This document shows, piece after piece, positions 45,645 through 54,173 of a stretch of DNA of 64,000 nucleotides. A program made the translations under genes and the position numbers. The notes under the pieces were generated by a model. The model did not search any database and had not been told where the DNA came from. It saw only the letters and a list, made by a program, of their open reading frames with translations. Origin of the DNA: Myxococcales bacterium (lineage in GTDB: Bacteria; Myxococcota_A; Polyangia; Nannocystales; Nannocystaceae); NCBI GenBank assembly GCA_014240065.1, contig JAAZXR010000015.1:17162-81161 (forward strand), in the 5' to 3' direction. Each line of letters starts with the position of its first letter. The stretch's first letter is position 1.

Positions 45645-45964
45645 TACAGCCACTTGCCGAGCTTTGTGTGCGCGTCCTTGGTGAGCGCGAAGGTCTTCAA
45701 GCTCGTGTGGCACGTCTTGCAGTTGACGTCCCCGCCGGCGGCCTTTGCTTTTTTGACGACGCCCTTCATCAACTTCTTCGCCGCGCTCCGTCCACCCTCT
45801 GTACACGCGGCCTTAACCTTGTCGAACTTGAAGGACTTCGCCGCGCACGGTGTGACGGCCGGGGGCTCCTCCGTCGCGCGTGCGGGGAGCGGGGAGGCCA
45901 GGCCTGCGAAGGCCGCGACGGAGAGGACAACGAGGAGCGAGCGTGATTGCAAAGGGTGAGTCAT
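45644..45964 (-). CDS. Small exported protein with one CxxCH haem motif
   Basis: A 106-residue protein: signal peptide (1-30, ending ARA), then Lys-rich helices and a single CKTCH motif near residue 85 followed by Lys-Thr, with an AHTKLG end. CxxCH is the covalent haem site of c-type cytochromes; two further Cys (PCAAKS, AACTEGG) do not form a second motif. A Met or His that could be the second axial ligand is not obvious, but His in DAH is near. A monohaem periplasmic electron carrier is the likeliest role. A much longer frame upstream on this strand is antisense to the kinase gene and not coding. Confidence 0.75.
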   Translation of the reverse strand: MTHPLQSRSLLVVLSVAAFAGLASPLPARATEEPPAVTPCAAKSFKFDKVKAACTEGGRSAAKKLMKGVVKKAKAAGGDVNCKTCHTSLKTFALTKDAHTKLGKWL

Positions 45965-46174
45965 CGGGATTCTTGCGCTGCTGCTACGACGGGCACCGCG
46001 CGCGTCGCATTCAGGCACGCGGAGCATAACCCTGAATCCACGCGCGATTCGCGCGTTCGTTGTTCTGCCGCGGTTGAACCCGAGATAGCCCGCATTTGGG
46101 CGGCGAGGCAGCCGCGCAAAAACACCTCCAGCGGAGTTTGGCTGAGTCGCGGGCAGGACGCCACCCTCTCGCGA

Positions 46175-46180
46175 TAGACT
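46175..46180 (+). promoter_or_regulatory. -10 box for the kinase-ATPase gene
   Basis: TAGACT, seven bases before ATG 46188. No -35 box is visible. Another candidate leaderless start. Confidence 0.35.
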
Positions 46181-46187
46181 CCACGAG

Positions 46188-46529
46188 ATGTCCGCACAAG
46201 GCGAAAGGGAGTTCCCCGAACTGCCGCGCTTTGAAATTCGGAGGAAGCTCGGCGCCGGCGGGATGGGCGAGGTGTACGAGGCGTTCGACAAGGAGCAAAA
46301 CGCCGTCGTCGCGCTCAAGGTCCTCCGCAAGCTCAGCCCGCGAGCGCTCGGACGCCTCAAGTCAGAATTTCGCAGCGTGGTGAACGTGCGAGACCGGAAC
46401 TTGGTGCGTCTGAGGGAGCTCGGGTTGCAGGACGGAGAGTGGTTCATCACGATGGAGTTCGTGGACGGCGTGGATTTCCTTGAGTGGGTGCGGCCCCGTG
46501 GCTCGGGGACTCCAGGGGGCGAGGGGTAG
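46188..46529 (+). CDS. Ser/Thr protein kinase, N-terminal fragment (frameshifted)
   Basis: 113 codons encoding only the kinase N-lobe: glycine loop LGAGGMGEVYEAF, the ATP-binding Lys in VALKVL, and the hinge region EWFITMEFVDGVDFLEWV, then a stop at 46527. The catalytic loop, DFG and the rest of the protein are in the next frame. The break falls in the linker after the hinge, where G runs of five (46515-46519) and four bases (46523-46526) lie just before the stop. One more G in either run would fuse this fragment to the downstream frame and give a protein of about 1271 residues. Either a sequencing under-call, a true mutation or programmed -1 slippage. Confidence 0.8.
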   Translation: MSAQGEREFPELPRFEIRRKLGAGGMGEVYEAFDKEQNAVVALKVLRKLSPRALGRLKSEFRSVVNVRDRNLVRLRELGLQDGEWFITMEFVDGVDFLEWVRPRGSGTPGGEG

Positions 46530-49500
46530 CGGCGCGCATGGGCAGGGATGACGCTCAGGTGGGGGGGTGGGACGGCGATTCGATCGGCGAGACCCGACCA
46601 GACATTGCCACGGGCGGAGCGGCGCGGCGTCCGAATCGGTCTCCCAGCGTTCGCGTCAGGGTGAGAGACGACCGCGTCCTCGATCTGCGGCGGTTGCGGG
46701 CCGGGATCAGGCAGCTCATCCGCGCGGTGAACGTGCTCCACCAACGCGGTCTCTTGCACCTCGACATCAAGCCCTCGAACATCATCGTTGGCCCCGGCGG
46801 TCGGGTGGTGTTGTTGGATTTTGGGCTCGTCCGCTCGTTTCGGTCCGACCAATCAGAGACCAGGCTGACGCTTGGAACACCCGCGTACATGGCCCCAGAG
46901 CAGGCTGCCGGGGGGCCGGTCGGCCGCGCTGCAGATTGGTATGCGGTGGGCGGGGTGCTCTACCGAGCGTTGACGGGCGAGCTCCCGTTCATCGGTGGAG
47001 CTGCGGATGTGATGCTCGCGAAGCAGCTGGATCCCGCGCCGCCTCCGCAGACCTTGGTGCCCAATATCCCCGAGGACTTGGCGAACCTCGCCACCGATTT
47101 GCTCAACCTCGATCCCTCGAAGCGGCCGAGCGGTCGCGAGGTGTGGGCCCGGATCGGCGGAGACGCGGACGAGATTTTTTTCGAGCCCGAGGATGCCGGC
47201 GTCTTCGTCGGGCGGACCCGTGAAGTCGAGGCGCTGTCCCATGCGCTGGAGACAGCGTCGAAGGGCAACAAGGTGGTCGTTCGCCTCGCGGGCGCCGCGG
47301 CGATCGGCAAGACGACCCTGATTCGCCGTGTTCTCGCCGCACACCGAGAGGAGATTTTTTTGCTCACTGGGGAGACCTTCGAGCGGGAGTCGGTGCCGTT
47401 TGTGTCCTTCGACCGTCCGGTGGACAGCCTCGCGCTTATCCTCCAGCGGTTGGGGGCGGCAAGGATGCCCGCGGAGATCGAGGACGACATCCGGGTGCTC
47501 AGTCGTATGTTTCCCGTGCTTGGAACGCTGGTCTCGGAGGCGACCGGCGAGGCGGCGAAGGCGGGTGATTCTCGATCGCGCGGCGCGCAGGCGTTTTGCA
47601 GCGTGATCGCGTGGCTGTCCAAGCAGGGGCGATTGCCTGTGTTGTGGATCGACAGCGCCCATTGGAGTGATCGAGACAGCGCGCTGCTCATGCGGGAGTT
47701 CTTGTCGAGCAACCTCATCGAGCGCGTCTTCGTGGTCCTGTCCTACCGACGAGGAGAGGGGGTGGACAGCCCGCTGCTCAGCGATCTTGAGCGACTCGAG
47801 CGCGTGGAGCTGCAGATAGGGTGGCGCCAGCTCGATCTGTCGCCGCTCCCTGACGGAGATGTCAAAGCGCTCGCGCGGTCGCTGCTCGCTGAAGATGCGG
47901 ACGAGCAGGTTGTCGACGCGATCGCGCTCGAGTCGGCTGGGAACCCGCTCTTCGTCGAGGCCATGTGTCGTTACGGTCGCCACCTCAAAGGAGGTGCGAT
48001 CTCCGCGACCGAACTCTCGTTGCATCACGTGGTCGCCAAGACCTTTGAGGCGCTCGACCCGACGGCGCGGAGGCTGCTCGAGACGCTCGCGGTCTTTGGT
48101 CGCCCGATGAGCGTAGACATGTTGTTTCCAGCGGCGCTCTTGACCGACGAAGATCGGGTGGAGAGCGTCGAAGCGCTGGTGAATGAACAGATCGTCGCGA
48201 CGCACCAGGGAAAGCGCGCGTTAATGCTGAGCGTCGCCCACGACAAGACCCGCGAGCTGATCGTGGCCTGGATCGAGCCGGAGGTGCTCACCTCCTCGCA
48301 CAGATCGATCGCGGAGGCGCTCGCGCAAGACGAAGACTACGACCCTGAGCGTCTCATGCACCACTTCGCGGAGGGAGGGAGCTTGACTCGCGCGGCGACC
48401 TTCGCGGTGATGGCGGCCGGTCGGGCCCTCGACTCGCTCGCGTTCGACAGCGCGTCTCGGCTGTACGAGCGAGCCATCGGATATCTGAGCGACGCAGAGC
48501 CCGCGCACCAGATCCCCATCCGGCTCGCGCTCGCGGACGCCTTGCGCCGCGCGGGGCATCGCAGGAGGGCCGCCACGGAGTGCCTCTACGCCGCGGATCT
48601 CAGCGAGCACGGCGAGCGCGCCAACCTCCGCGTGGTCGCAGGTGAGATCTTGTTGAGCAGCGGTCGTCTGGCGGAGGGGCTCGAGGTCCTGCGGGACTCG
48701 CTCGGTGGCGTGGACCTTCGTCATGGACGTCGCCGGTCTGAGAAATTGGATGAGGAGCTTGAGTTAACGCGGAGATTTTCGGAGGTGCTCGAGGGCGTTC
48801 GGGAGGGCGTCACCCCGCGGGACGCGCGTCAACGCGACTCCCTCCGACTCGACAGCTGCGGCGCGTTGGCGCGGGGTTTGAGCTTGATGCTCCCCGGTCA
48901 GTGCGCGCCGTTTTGGGCGAAGGGGGTGCTCGAGGCGTACGAGGCCGGCGCCGAGGTGTTTCTTGTTCGCGCGCTCGGTTTTATCTGCGTCGGTCGAGCC
49001 CTCAGTGGGACCCCGGAGGGGCTCGAAGAGAGCCAGCGATTGATGGTCACGTTTGACGCGGGTGTGGAGCGGTTGGGGCGGCCGGAGCTCGACGCCGGGC
49101 GCTATTTGTACGACGCCATCACCGGGATGGTGACCGGCGACCACCAGCGCGTGAAAGTGTCGGTGTCCAAGGTGCGCGCCCTGGCGGAGCGCTATGGAGA
49201 CGTCGCCGACGAGGTCGTGTCGATGAGCCACGCGATCGCGCTCGAGCGCCGCTGGATGATGGGGGGCCTGCGGACGCTGTTCGACGACACTCGTCGGATT
49301 CGGCGCTTCGCGTCGCGGGGTGGAAACCGGTTCTTGGACGTGCTCACGGACGTCTACCTCGCGCTCGAGGATCTGGCTTCGAACGCCCCCGTCCAGGCGC
49401 GGCAGCGCGTACGCGCCGCCCAAGACCTCCTCGACGAGGGCTACTTTACTCCGCTCCACTACCTCACGCTGCGAGCGATGGTGTGGTGCGACCTGTACGA

Positions 49501-50002
49501 GGGTGAGATCTCCGCGGCCTATTGGCGGCTTGAAGGGGCCTGGCCCCAAATCAGCGGCTCGGGGTTGTTGGAGTTTCGCACGTGGTCCACGGAGCTGCAC
49601 CTCACCCGGGGGCTCTTGATGCTGTCGGCGGCGCGCGACGGGACGGCGTCATCGCGCCGGGCTCGGTCCTACGCGGAGAAGGCCCTGGAGGTGGTGTCGA
49701 GCGATTTGAGCGCCCTCGGTCGAGGGGGAGCGCGGATGCTGGTGGAGGCGCTCCGCGATGCCGGCTCTACGGTGGTGCCCGACACCCAAAGGGGGGGGGG
49801 CTCGCTCGACGCCTACGAAGCCTTCGCGAGTGGCGAGTTGTGGCTCCGCGCGATGGGCTGCCGATGGTTCTGCGATCGACACGACGCGCCGGCGTTAAAT
49901 TCGGCGCGCAAATCGGTCACCGAGGCGCTGGCGCGCGAGGGCGTGCGTCGTCCCGAAGCGTTCTTGCGGATCGTGAGTTTCTACGACTTTTGCGGGCACT
50001 AG
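46484..50002 (+). CDS. Ser/Thr protein kinase-ATPase, C-terminal part (frameshifted)
   Basis: 1172 codons in the -1 frame relative to the preceding fragment, overlapping it. It begins with a hydrophilic linker, then the kinase C-lobe: LHLDIKPSNIIV (catalytic Asp in an HLD version of HRD, near residue 92), LLDFGLV, and TPAYMAPEQ. From about 250 an STAND/AAA-type ATPase follows, with Walker A GAAAIGKTT (about 270) and an Asp-rich Walker B region VLWIDSAHWS. Residues 550-1172 are helical repeats of TPR type. This kinase-ATPase-repeat order is common among myxobacterial PknK-like signal proteins. The frame is open and shows no other damage, so the gene is either functional through slippage or only just inactivated. 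Confidence 0.85.
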   Translation: MGAAPWLGDSRGRGVAARMGRDDAQVGGWDGDSIGETRPDIATGGAARRPNRSPSVRVRVRDDRVLDLRRLRAGIRQLIRAVNVLHQRGLLHLDIKPSNIIVGPGGRVVLLDFGLVRSFRSDQSETRLTLGTPAYMAPEQAAGGPVGRAADWYAVGGVLYRALTGELPFIGGAADVMLAKQLDPAPPPQTLVPNIPEDLANLATDLLNLDPSKRPSGREVWARIGGDADEIFFEPEDAGVFVGRTREVEALSHALETASKGNKVVVRLAGAAAIGKTTLIRRVLAAHREEIFLLTGETFERESVPFVSFDRPVDSLALILQRLGAARMPAEIEDDIRVLSRMFPVLGTLVSEATGEAAKAGDSRSRGAQAFCSVIAWLSKQGRLPVLWIDSAHWSDRDSALLMREFLSSNLIERVFVVLSYRRGEGVDSPLLSDLERLERVELQIGWRQLDLSPLPDGDVKALARSLLAEDADEQVVDAIALESAGNPLFVEAMCRYGRHLKGGAISATELSLHHVVAKTFEALDPTARRLLETLAVFGRPMSVDMLFPAALLTDEDRVESVEALVNEQIVATHQGKRALMLSVAHDKTRELIVAWIEPEVLTSSHRSIAEALAQDEDYDPERLMHHFAEGGSLTRAATFAVMAAGRALDSLAFDSASRLYERAIGYLSDAEPAHQIPIRLALADALRRAGHRRRAATECLYAADLSEHGERANLRVVAGEILLSSGRLAEGLEVLRDSLGGVDLRHGRRRSEKLDEELELTRRFSEVLEGVREGVTPRDARQRDSLRLDSCGALARGLSLMLPGQCAPFWAKGVLEAYEAGAEVFLVRALGFICVGRALSGTPEGLEESQRLMVTFDAGVERLGRPELDAGRYLYDAITGMVTGDHQRVKVSVSKVRALAERYGDVADEVVSMSHAIALERRWMMGGLRTLFDDTRRIRRFASRGGNRFLDVLTDVYLALEDLASNAPVQARQRVRAAQDLLDEGYFTPLHYLTLRAMVWCDLYEGEISAAYWRLEGAWPQISGSGLLEFRTWSTELHLTRGLLMLSAARDGTASSRRARSYAEKALEVVSSDLSALGRGGARMLVEALRDAGSTVVPDTQRGGGSLDAYEAFASGELWLRAMGCRWFCDRHDAPALNSARKSVTEALAREGVRRPEAFLRIVSFYDFCGH

Positions 50003-50063
50003 GCGCGTCGAGCGGAGTGTCTTCATCGAGGCGTTGGAGCGGGTCCGAGGCCGTGAACAAGCG

Positions 50064-50094
50064 TTGTTCGGGGTCTTTGCCCCGGCGTTACGGT
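50064..50094 (+). promoter_or_regulatory. Candidate promoter for the 50116 gene
   Basis: TTGTTC, 19-base spacer, TACGGT; leader of about 15 bases with GAGAG five bases before ATG 50116. The spacer contains the palindrome GGGGTCTTTGCCCC. Confidence 0.35.
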
Positions 50095-50115
50095 CGGTTC
50101 GACAGCGAGAGCCAC

Positions 50116-51603
50116 ATGCGTCAAGATGCGGCCATGAACCGTCGAAGGCGATCATCACATGTTCTCGCTGTCGGAGCGCTGATTCTCGTGGGGGGCGTGG
50201 GGCTGTTGGGTTGCAAGGGGAGCAGCGGGGGAAACGACGACGCTTCGGGCTCCGGTGAAACCGGGGTCAGCGGGACATCGGTGACGGCGACAGAGAGCAT
50301 CGGCTCGAGCGCGGACGAGGGGGAGATCTTTGACGTCGCGGAGATGGAAGGCGGTGGCACCCGAGGAGGCGACGGCGACGGCGATTGCGAATCTCCCGGT
50401 GGCGACGCGACGTTGACGGGGACGGTGTATGCGCCCAACGGCGAGATTCCGGTGAGCGGCGCGCTGGTCTACTTGACCGACGCGCCCCCCGATCCGATCC
50501 CCGCCACCGTCTACTGTTCCGAGTGCGTGGATTTGCCGTGCGAGACCTCGTTCACGCTCACCGAAGCGGACGGGTCGTTTGATCTCTCGGCGCCGAGCGG
50601 CGCCGGGCAATACCTCGTGGTCGAGAAGGGGCAGTTTCGTCGGGTGACCGCGTTGGACGTCAGCGCAGGGTCGAGCCCCGTCAACATTGGGCTCACGACG
50701 CTTCCGAGGGACTACCTGCCCTCCGACGGGCAGTTTATCCCGAAGATCGCGGTGGCGGTCGGGAGCTACGACCGACTCGAAGACGGGCTCGCGAAGCTCG
50801 GTCTCGGGAACGTACAGGACTCTGGACTTGGCGAGCAGCTCGTGGGCGGCACGCAGACGTTTGATGCGTGGGACCACGGGGGTCCCGCCGTCGCGGGTTC
50901 GATGGGGGACTTCGCGCAGCTGATCTCGACACCAGCCCTCATGGACCAGTACCACATCATCTTCGTCCCCTGCGCGGCAGACCTCGCCTTGGGGACCTTG
51001 AGCAACGCGACCGTGACGCAAAATGTACGGGACTGGGTCGCCAAGGGCGGCAAGTGGTACGTCTCAGATTGGTCGAACGAGTTCATCGATGTGCCGTTCA
51101 GCCAGTACCAGACGTTTTATACCGAAGGCGGCAGCGGCGACTTGCTGGGCGTGTATGACAGCACCGGGACGGTGCTCGACCCTGAGATGGAGTCGTGGCT
51201 TGGGAGCCTCCCCGCCGGGCTCAAAGACATCAACCCCATCAACGGTGGCGGCGGGCATCCAACGGTGACCGCGCTCCCGAGCATTGAGCTCGTAGAGAAT
51301 TGGTCCGGGATCGAGTCGGTGCCATCGGTGCTTGTCAGTGACGGGATGGGCGGCGAGATCGATGTTGGGCACGAGGTGTGGGTTGAGGGGCCAGGGAACG
51401 GCTCGTCCGTCCCGAGCAACGTGAGCAATCCCATGGCGGTCACGGGTCAGTATGGCTGCGGGAAGATCATGTTCACCACCTATCACACGGCGGAGAACAC
51501 GAGCTACTACGGCCTCACGCCTCAAGAATTGGTGCTCATGTATCTCATCTTGGACCTCGGCGTGTGCCAGACGCCCACCGAGCCGCCACCGCCGGCGGGG
51601 TAG
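50116..51603 (+). CDS. Predicted lipoprotein with carboxypeptidase-regulatory-like domain
   Basis: A 495-residue lipoprotein: Arg-rich N-terminus, hydrophobic stretch and lipobox VGLLGC (about residue 33), then a Ser/Gly/Glu-rich tether. Residues about 95-190 form a beta domain of the carboxypeptidase-regulatory type (TLTGTVYAPNGEIPVSGALVYL in parts: TLTGTVYAPNGE, GALVYLTDAP; ADGSFDLSAPSG), followed by a larger domain of about 300 residues (DGQFIPKIAVAVGSYD, KIMFTTYHTAEN) that may be a glutamine-amidotransferase-like or similar alpha/beta fold; I cannot name it. GAGAG before ATG 50116 supports the start; an ATG at 50134 is the alternative. Likely surface exposed. Confidence 0.75.
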   Translation: MRQDAAMNRRRRSSHVLAVGALILVGGVGLLGCKGSSGGNDDASGSGETGVSGTSVTATESIGSSADEGEIFDVAEMEGGGTRGGDGDGDCESPGGDATLTGTVYAPNGEIPVSGALVYLTDAPPDPIPATVYCSECVDLPCETSFTLTEADGSFDLSAPSGAGQYLVVEKGQFRRVTALDVSAGSSPVNIGLTTLPRDYLPSDGQFIPKIAVAVGSYDRLEDGLAKLGLGNVQDSGLGEQLVGGTQTFDAWDHGGPAVAGSMGDFAQLISTPALMDQYHIIFVPCAADLALGTLSNATVTQNVRDWVAKGGKWYVSDWSNEFIDVPFSQYQTFYTEGGSGDLLGVYDSTGTVLDPEMESWLGSLPAGLKDINPINGGGGHPTVTALPSIELVENWSGIESVPSVLVSDGMGGEIDVGHEVWVEGPGNGSSVPSNVSNPMAVTGQYGCGKIMFTTYHTAENTSYYGLTPQELVLMYLILDLGVCQTPTEPPPPAG

Positions 51604-51633
51604 CGCGGCTCCGTACGCGGGCCGCGGCGGCGT

Positions 51634-51666
51634 CCACAGGATCGCTGCGCTCGCCGCGATCTGTGG
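51634..51666. terminator. Hairpin between convergent genes
   Basis: CCACAGGATCGC and GCGATCTGTGG form an 11-bp stem with one bulged G and a 10-base loop, between the convergent genes ending at 51603 and 51674. No T run on either side; probably a bidirectional terminator working with other factors. Confidence 0.45.
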
Positions 51667-51673
51667 CGCGGGC

Positions 51674-54013
51674 TCACTCGCCCCGGGTGGCGGCCTGCCG
51701 GAGTCGCAAGCCCTGACCGGGAGCGACGGTCAGCGTCTGAGATGTCGTCACGTCCTCGCAGGTGAAGGTGGCGACATACTCCCCAGGGACAACACGATCG
51801 ATCTCCAACAGCCCCTCGCCGATGGGGAGCGCCACAGTCGCGCGCGGGGTCTTCAGCTCAACGCTCGTGCACGATCCGGCGGGGCGGGTCGGGCTGGCTT
51901 CGACCGTGAGATGTCCGTAGGTCTGTAGACGAATCTCCGGCGAGACTTCATCCGCGAGCGGGCCGAGCAGCGCTCCTTGGAGGTGGTCTTGACTCTCCGC
52001 GATGATGGAGAAGATGGCGCCTTGGGGAACGCGCGCCGAGAACCGCCCGTTCTCGTCCGCGCGCACGCGGACGCCGGAGCCGCGGGCGGGCTCGACCGGG
52101 AAGGCGTGGTCTGTCGAGGGGTTCGCTCGGGCGGGGATCAGCGTGATCGATGCGTGGGCCGCCGGGAGGTCGCGCTCGTCGGTGATGGCGCCGGTGAGCC
52201 CGCGCAGGCGGTAGGAGGTCATAATTTGTTGGGGCGGGGCCGCCAGCTCACCCTCGCGAACTTGGAGCGCCTGCGACGAGGTGGGGATCGGGAACCCCTG
52301 GGCGTCCCGCGCGTCGATCACATAGGTCCCAGGGACGGTCCTGGCGACCCGAAACACGCCGGTCGCGTCGGAGTAGGTGGCGCGGGGGCGGAGGGCGGCG
52401 AGCGTGTCGGCGTAGGGGCCGGCAGGGGCGTCCGCGGTCTCGTCGATGCTCGGAGCGATGAAGACAGTGGCGTCCGCGATCGGTCGCCCCGCGTCGTCGA
52501 GTATCACGCCGGCCAACGGAACCGTCGGGACCATCTCAATTGTAGGGGGCAGCCGGTCGTCTGCGACACCCTCGAGGCGCACGCTCCCGCGCCTGCCCTG
52601 GTCATCGACCGCGTCGATCGTCCCCCTCTCAACACCGCTGAGGTCGAGGTCGAAAAAACCCTCGTCGTCGCCGAAGTAGAGCCGCCGCCGCTGCGCTTGG
52701 CGCTCCGTGGAATCGCCGTAGATCGAGAGGACCCCGCCGAGCTGGGAGCCCAGCCGGGTCCGGAGCACCTCGGCGGGCTTGAGTTGGATCAGCCGCGGAT
52801 CGGGGCTCGTCGCCCCGGGAGGCACGCTCGCTACGTGGGTGGCGTATCCGTGGGCTTCTACGCGGAGTTCGGCGACGGCGTGGCCGACCCGCGGGAGAAC
52901 GAAGGATCCGTCGCTGAGCGTCGCCACTCGGCGGGAGGTGAGCCCTTCGATGAGGATGACCTTGGCCCGAGGAATGGCGGCGTCGGTGGCTGCGTCCACG
53001 ACCGCGCCACGGAGCGTGGGGTGCGCGGACGCGGTGAGCGACACCTCGGTCCGGTTCTCTCCGTGCCCAACGCGGAGCCAGCGAGTGTCCGCGACGGCGC
53101 GATCTCCCGCGTAGGCGTCCAGCCCCACGCGTGATCCGCCCGGGAGCGACGGGAGCACGAAGGCGCCATCCGGAGTCGCGGCGACCTCTCCTGAACTCGA
53201 AGGTGCCAGCACGAGCCCCCCGTCGGGTGTGCCGCTCCAGCTGAGCGCGGACCAATGGACCGTGAGCGCTTCGCTGGTGTCGCGCGCCTCGTCGTCGGAG
53301 ACGACGCCTTCGATGACAGCGGAGCGCTCGAGGGCGACGGCCGGGAGCGCATCAGCGGCTGTCACGGTGTAGGTGTGGAGCTGCGGCTCAAAACCGTCGC
53401 GGTCGATGCGGAGCGTGATCGGGCCTGGGGACAGCGCGATTCGGTAGCGCCCGCGGGCGTCGGTCTTCGAGACCGCCAACCGCATGGGGATGGATTTGAT
53501 CTCGGCGGAGTCGAAGGCGTGGACCCACGCGCCCGCGATGGGGCGCCCCGCTTCGTCGACGACGGACCCGCTGATCGGCACACCTCCGGCCGAGAGGGGG
53601 AGCGAGAGGTCGTCGCTCGTAGGCGCGGTGATCGAGGCGGTGACGCGCGGGAGATATCCGGGAGCGAACGCGGTGATCGCGTAGCGTCCTGGCGCCGTGA
53701 ACGCTCGAAATCCACCGTCGCGCTGGCTTCGCACACCTGCCCACGGCGCGACGCGGTCGAGTCTCGTGACGGAGATGACGGCGTCGTCGATGGGTCTGTT
53801 GTTCTCCTGGGAGGTCGCCTGCCCGCGGACGTATACGCTCGTGGCTCCGGGGCTGTTGCGGTCGCGGATGATGTTCGCCGTTGCGCGCGAGTTCGCAGTA
53901 GATCTGCGCAGCTCCTCACCGCCGAGGTTCATACCGCTCCGGGTCCAGATGAAACCTCCAAGACCAAACGCGAACAGCGCGGTCGCGGACAGGAGCAGAC
54001 GGTTCGGCAGCAT
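51674..54013 (-). CDS. Secreted or anchored protein with repeated carboxypeptidase-regulatory-like domains
   Basis: A 779-residue protein with one N-terminal hydrophobic segment (about 5-25, no lipobox) that is a signal anchor or signal peptide, then a string of at least six beta-sandwich domains of the carboxypeptidase-regulatory type. Each has the pattern G-x-V-x-D-x-x-G-x-P-I-x-x-A-x-V followed by T-D-x-x-G-x-F: examples GSVVDEAGRPIAGAWVHAF, GVILDDAGRPIADATVFIA and GAVVDAATDAAIPRAKVIL. No catalytic domain is present, so a structural or adhesive role is likely. It converges with the lipoprotein gene whose product has the same domain type, suggesting related roles at the cell surface. Confidence 0.8.
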   Translation of the reverse strand: MLPNRLLLSATALFAFGLGGFIWTRSGMNLGGEELRRSTANSRATANIIRDRNSPGATSVYVRGQATSQENNRPIDDAVISVTRLDRVAPWAGVRSQRDGGFRAFTAPGRYAITAFAPGYLPRVTASITAPTSDDLSLPLSAGGVPISGSVVDEAGRPIAGAWVHAFDSAEIKSIPMRLAVSKTDARGRYRIALSPGPITLRIDRDGFEPQLHTYTVTAADALPAVALERSAVIEGVVSDDEARDTSEALTVHWSALSWSGTPDGGLVLAPSSSGEVAATPDGAFVLPSLPGGSRVGLDAYAGDRAVADTRWLRVGHGENRTEVSLTASAHPTLRGAVVDAATDAAIPRAKVILIEGLTSRRVATLSDGSFVLPRVGHAVAELRVEAHGYATHVASVPPGATSPDPRLIQLKPAEVLRTRLGSQLGGVLSIYGDSTERQAQRRRLYFGDDEGFFDLDLSGVERGTIDAVDDQGRRGSVRLEGVADDRLPPTIEMVPTVPLAGVILDDAGRPIADATVFIAPSIDETADAPAGPYADTLAALRPRATYSDATGVFRVARTVPGTYVIDARDAQGFPIPTSSQALQVREGELAAPPQQIMTSYRLRGLTGAITDERDLPAAHASITLIPARANPSTDHAFPVEPARGSGVRVRADENGRFSARVPQGAIFSIIAESQDHLQGALLGPLADEVSPEIRLQTYGHLTVEASPTRPAGSCTSVELKTPRATVALPIGEGLLEIDRVVPGEYVATFTCEDVTTSQTLTVAPGQGLRLRQAATRGE

Positions 54014-54025
54014 CGCTGGCTTGAG

Positions 54026-54034
54026 ATCCTAGCA
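54026..54034 (-). promoter_or_regulatory. Extended -10 box for the 54013 gene
   Basis: Minus-strand TGC-TAGGAT, 12 bases before ATG 54013; third copy of CTGCTAGGAT in the window. Confidence 0.35.
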
Positions 54035-54143
54035 GAACTCGACCGGAGAGGGAGGAATAGGGGTGGGCGTGGGCGGATCGCCGCAGTCAGCGCGTGCTCC
54101 CGTTGGGAATATGAAGGTGTGGGATAGCGGTTATAGGAGGACC

Positions 54144-54173
54144 GTGCCATCTCGCACCCTCGAATTCCGATGA
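54144..54173 (+). CDS. Possible nine-codon leader ORF
   Basis: GTG 54144 is preceded by AGGAGG at three bases, the strongest ribosome-site match I saw here, and by TATAGG six bases upstream. The frame reads MPSRTLEFR and stops at TGA 54171-54173, which overlaps the ATG of the AAA+ ATPase gene at 54170 (ATGA). The arrangement suggests translational coupling; the peptide itself shows no stalling motif. Confidence 0.4.
   Translation: MPSRTLEFR

Noticed and set aside
45706..45722. TGGCAC...TTGC resembling a sigma-54 promoter
   Set aside because: The spacing is three bases instead of five and it lies inside the cytochrome-like gene.
45965..46852. Upstream part of a 402-codon minus-strand frame
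   Set aside because: Only its last 107 codons (the CxxCH protein with its signal peptide) look real; the rest is antisense to the kinase gene.
49582..50115. Upstream extension of the 50116 lipoprotein frame
   Set aside because: It overlaps the kinase-ATPase gene in another frame and precedes the signal peptide.
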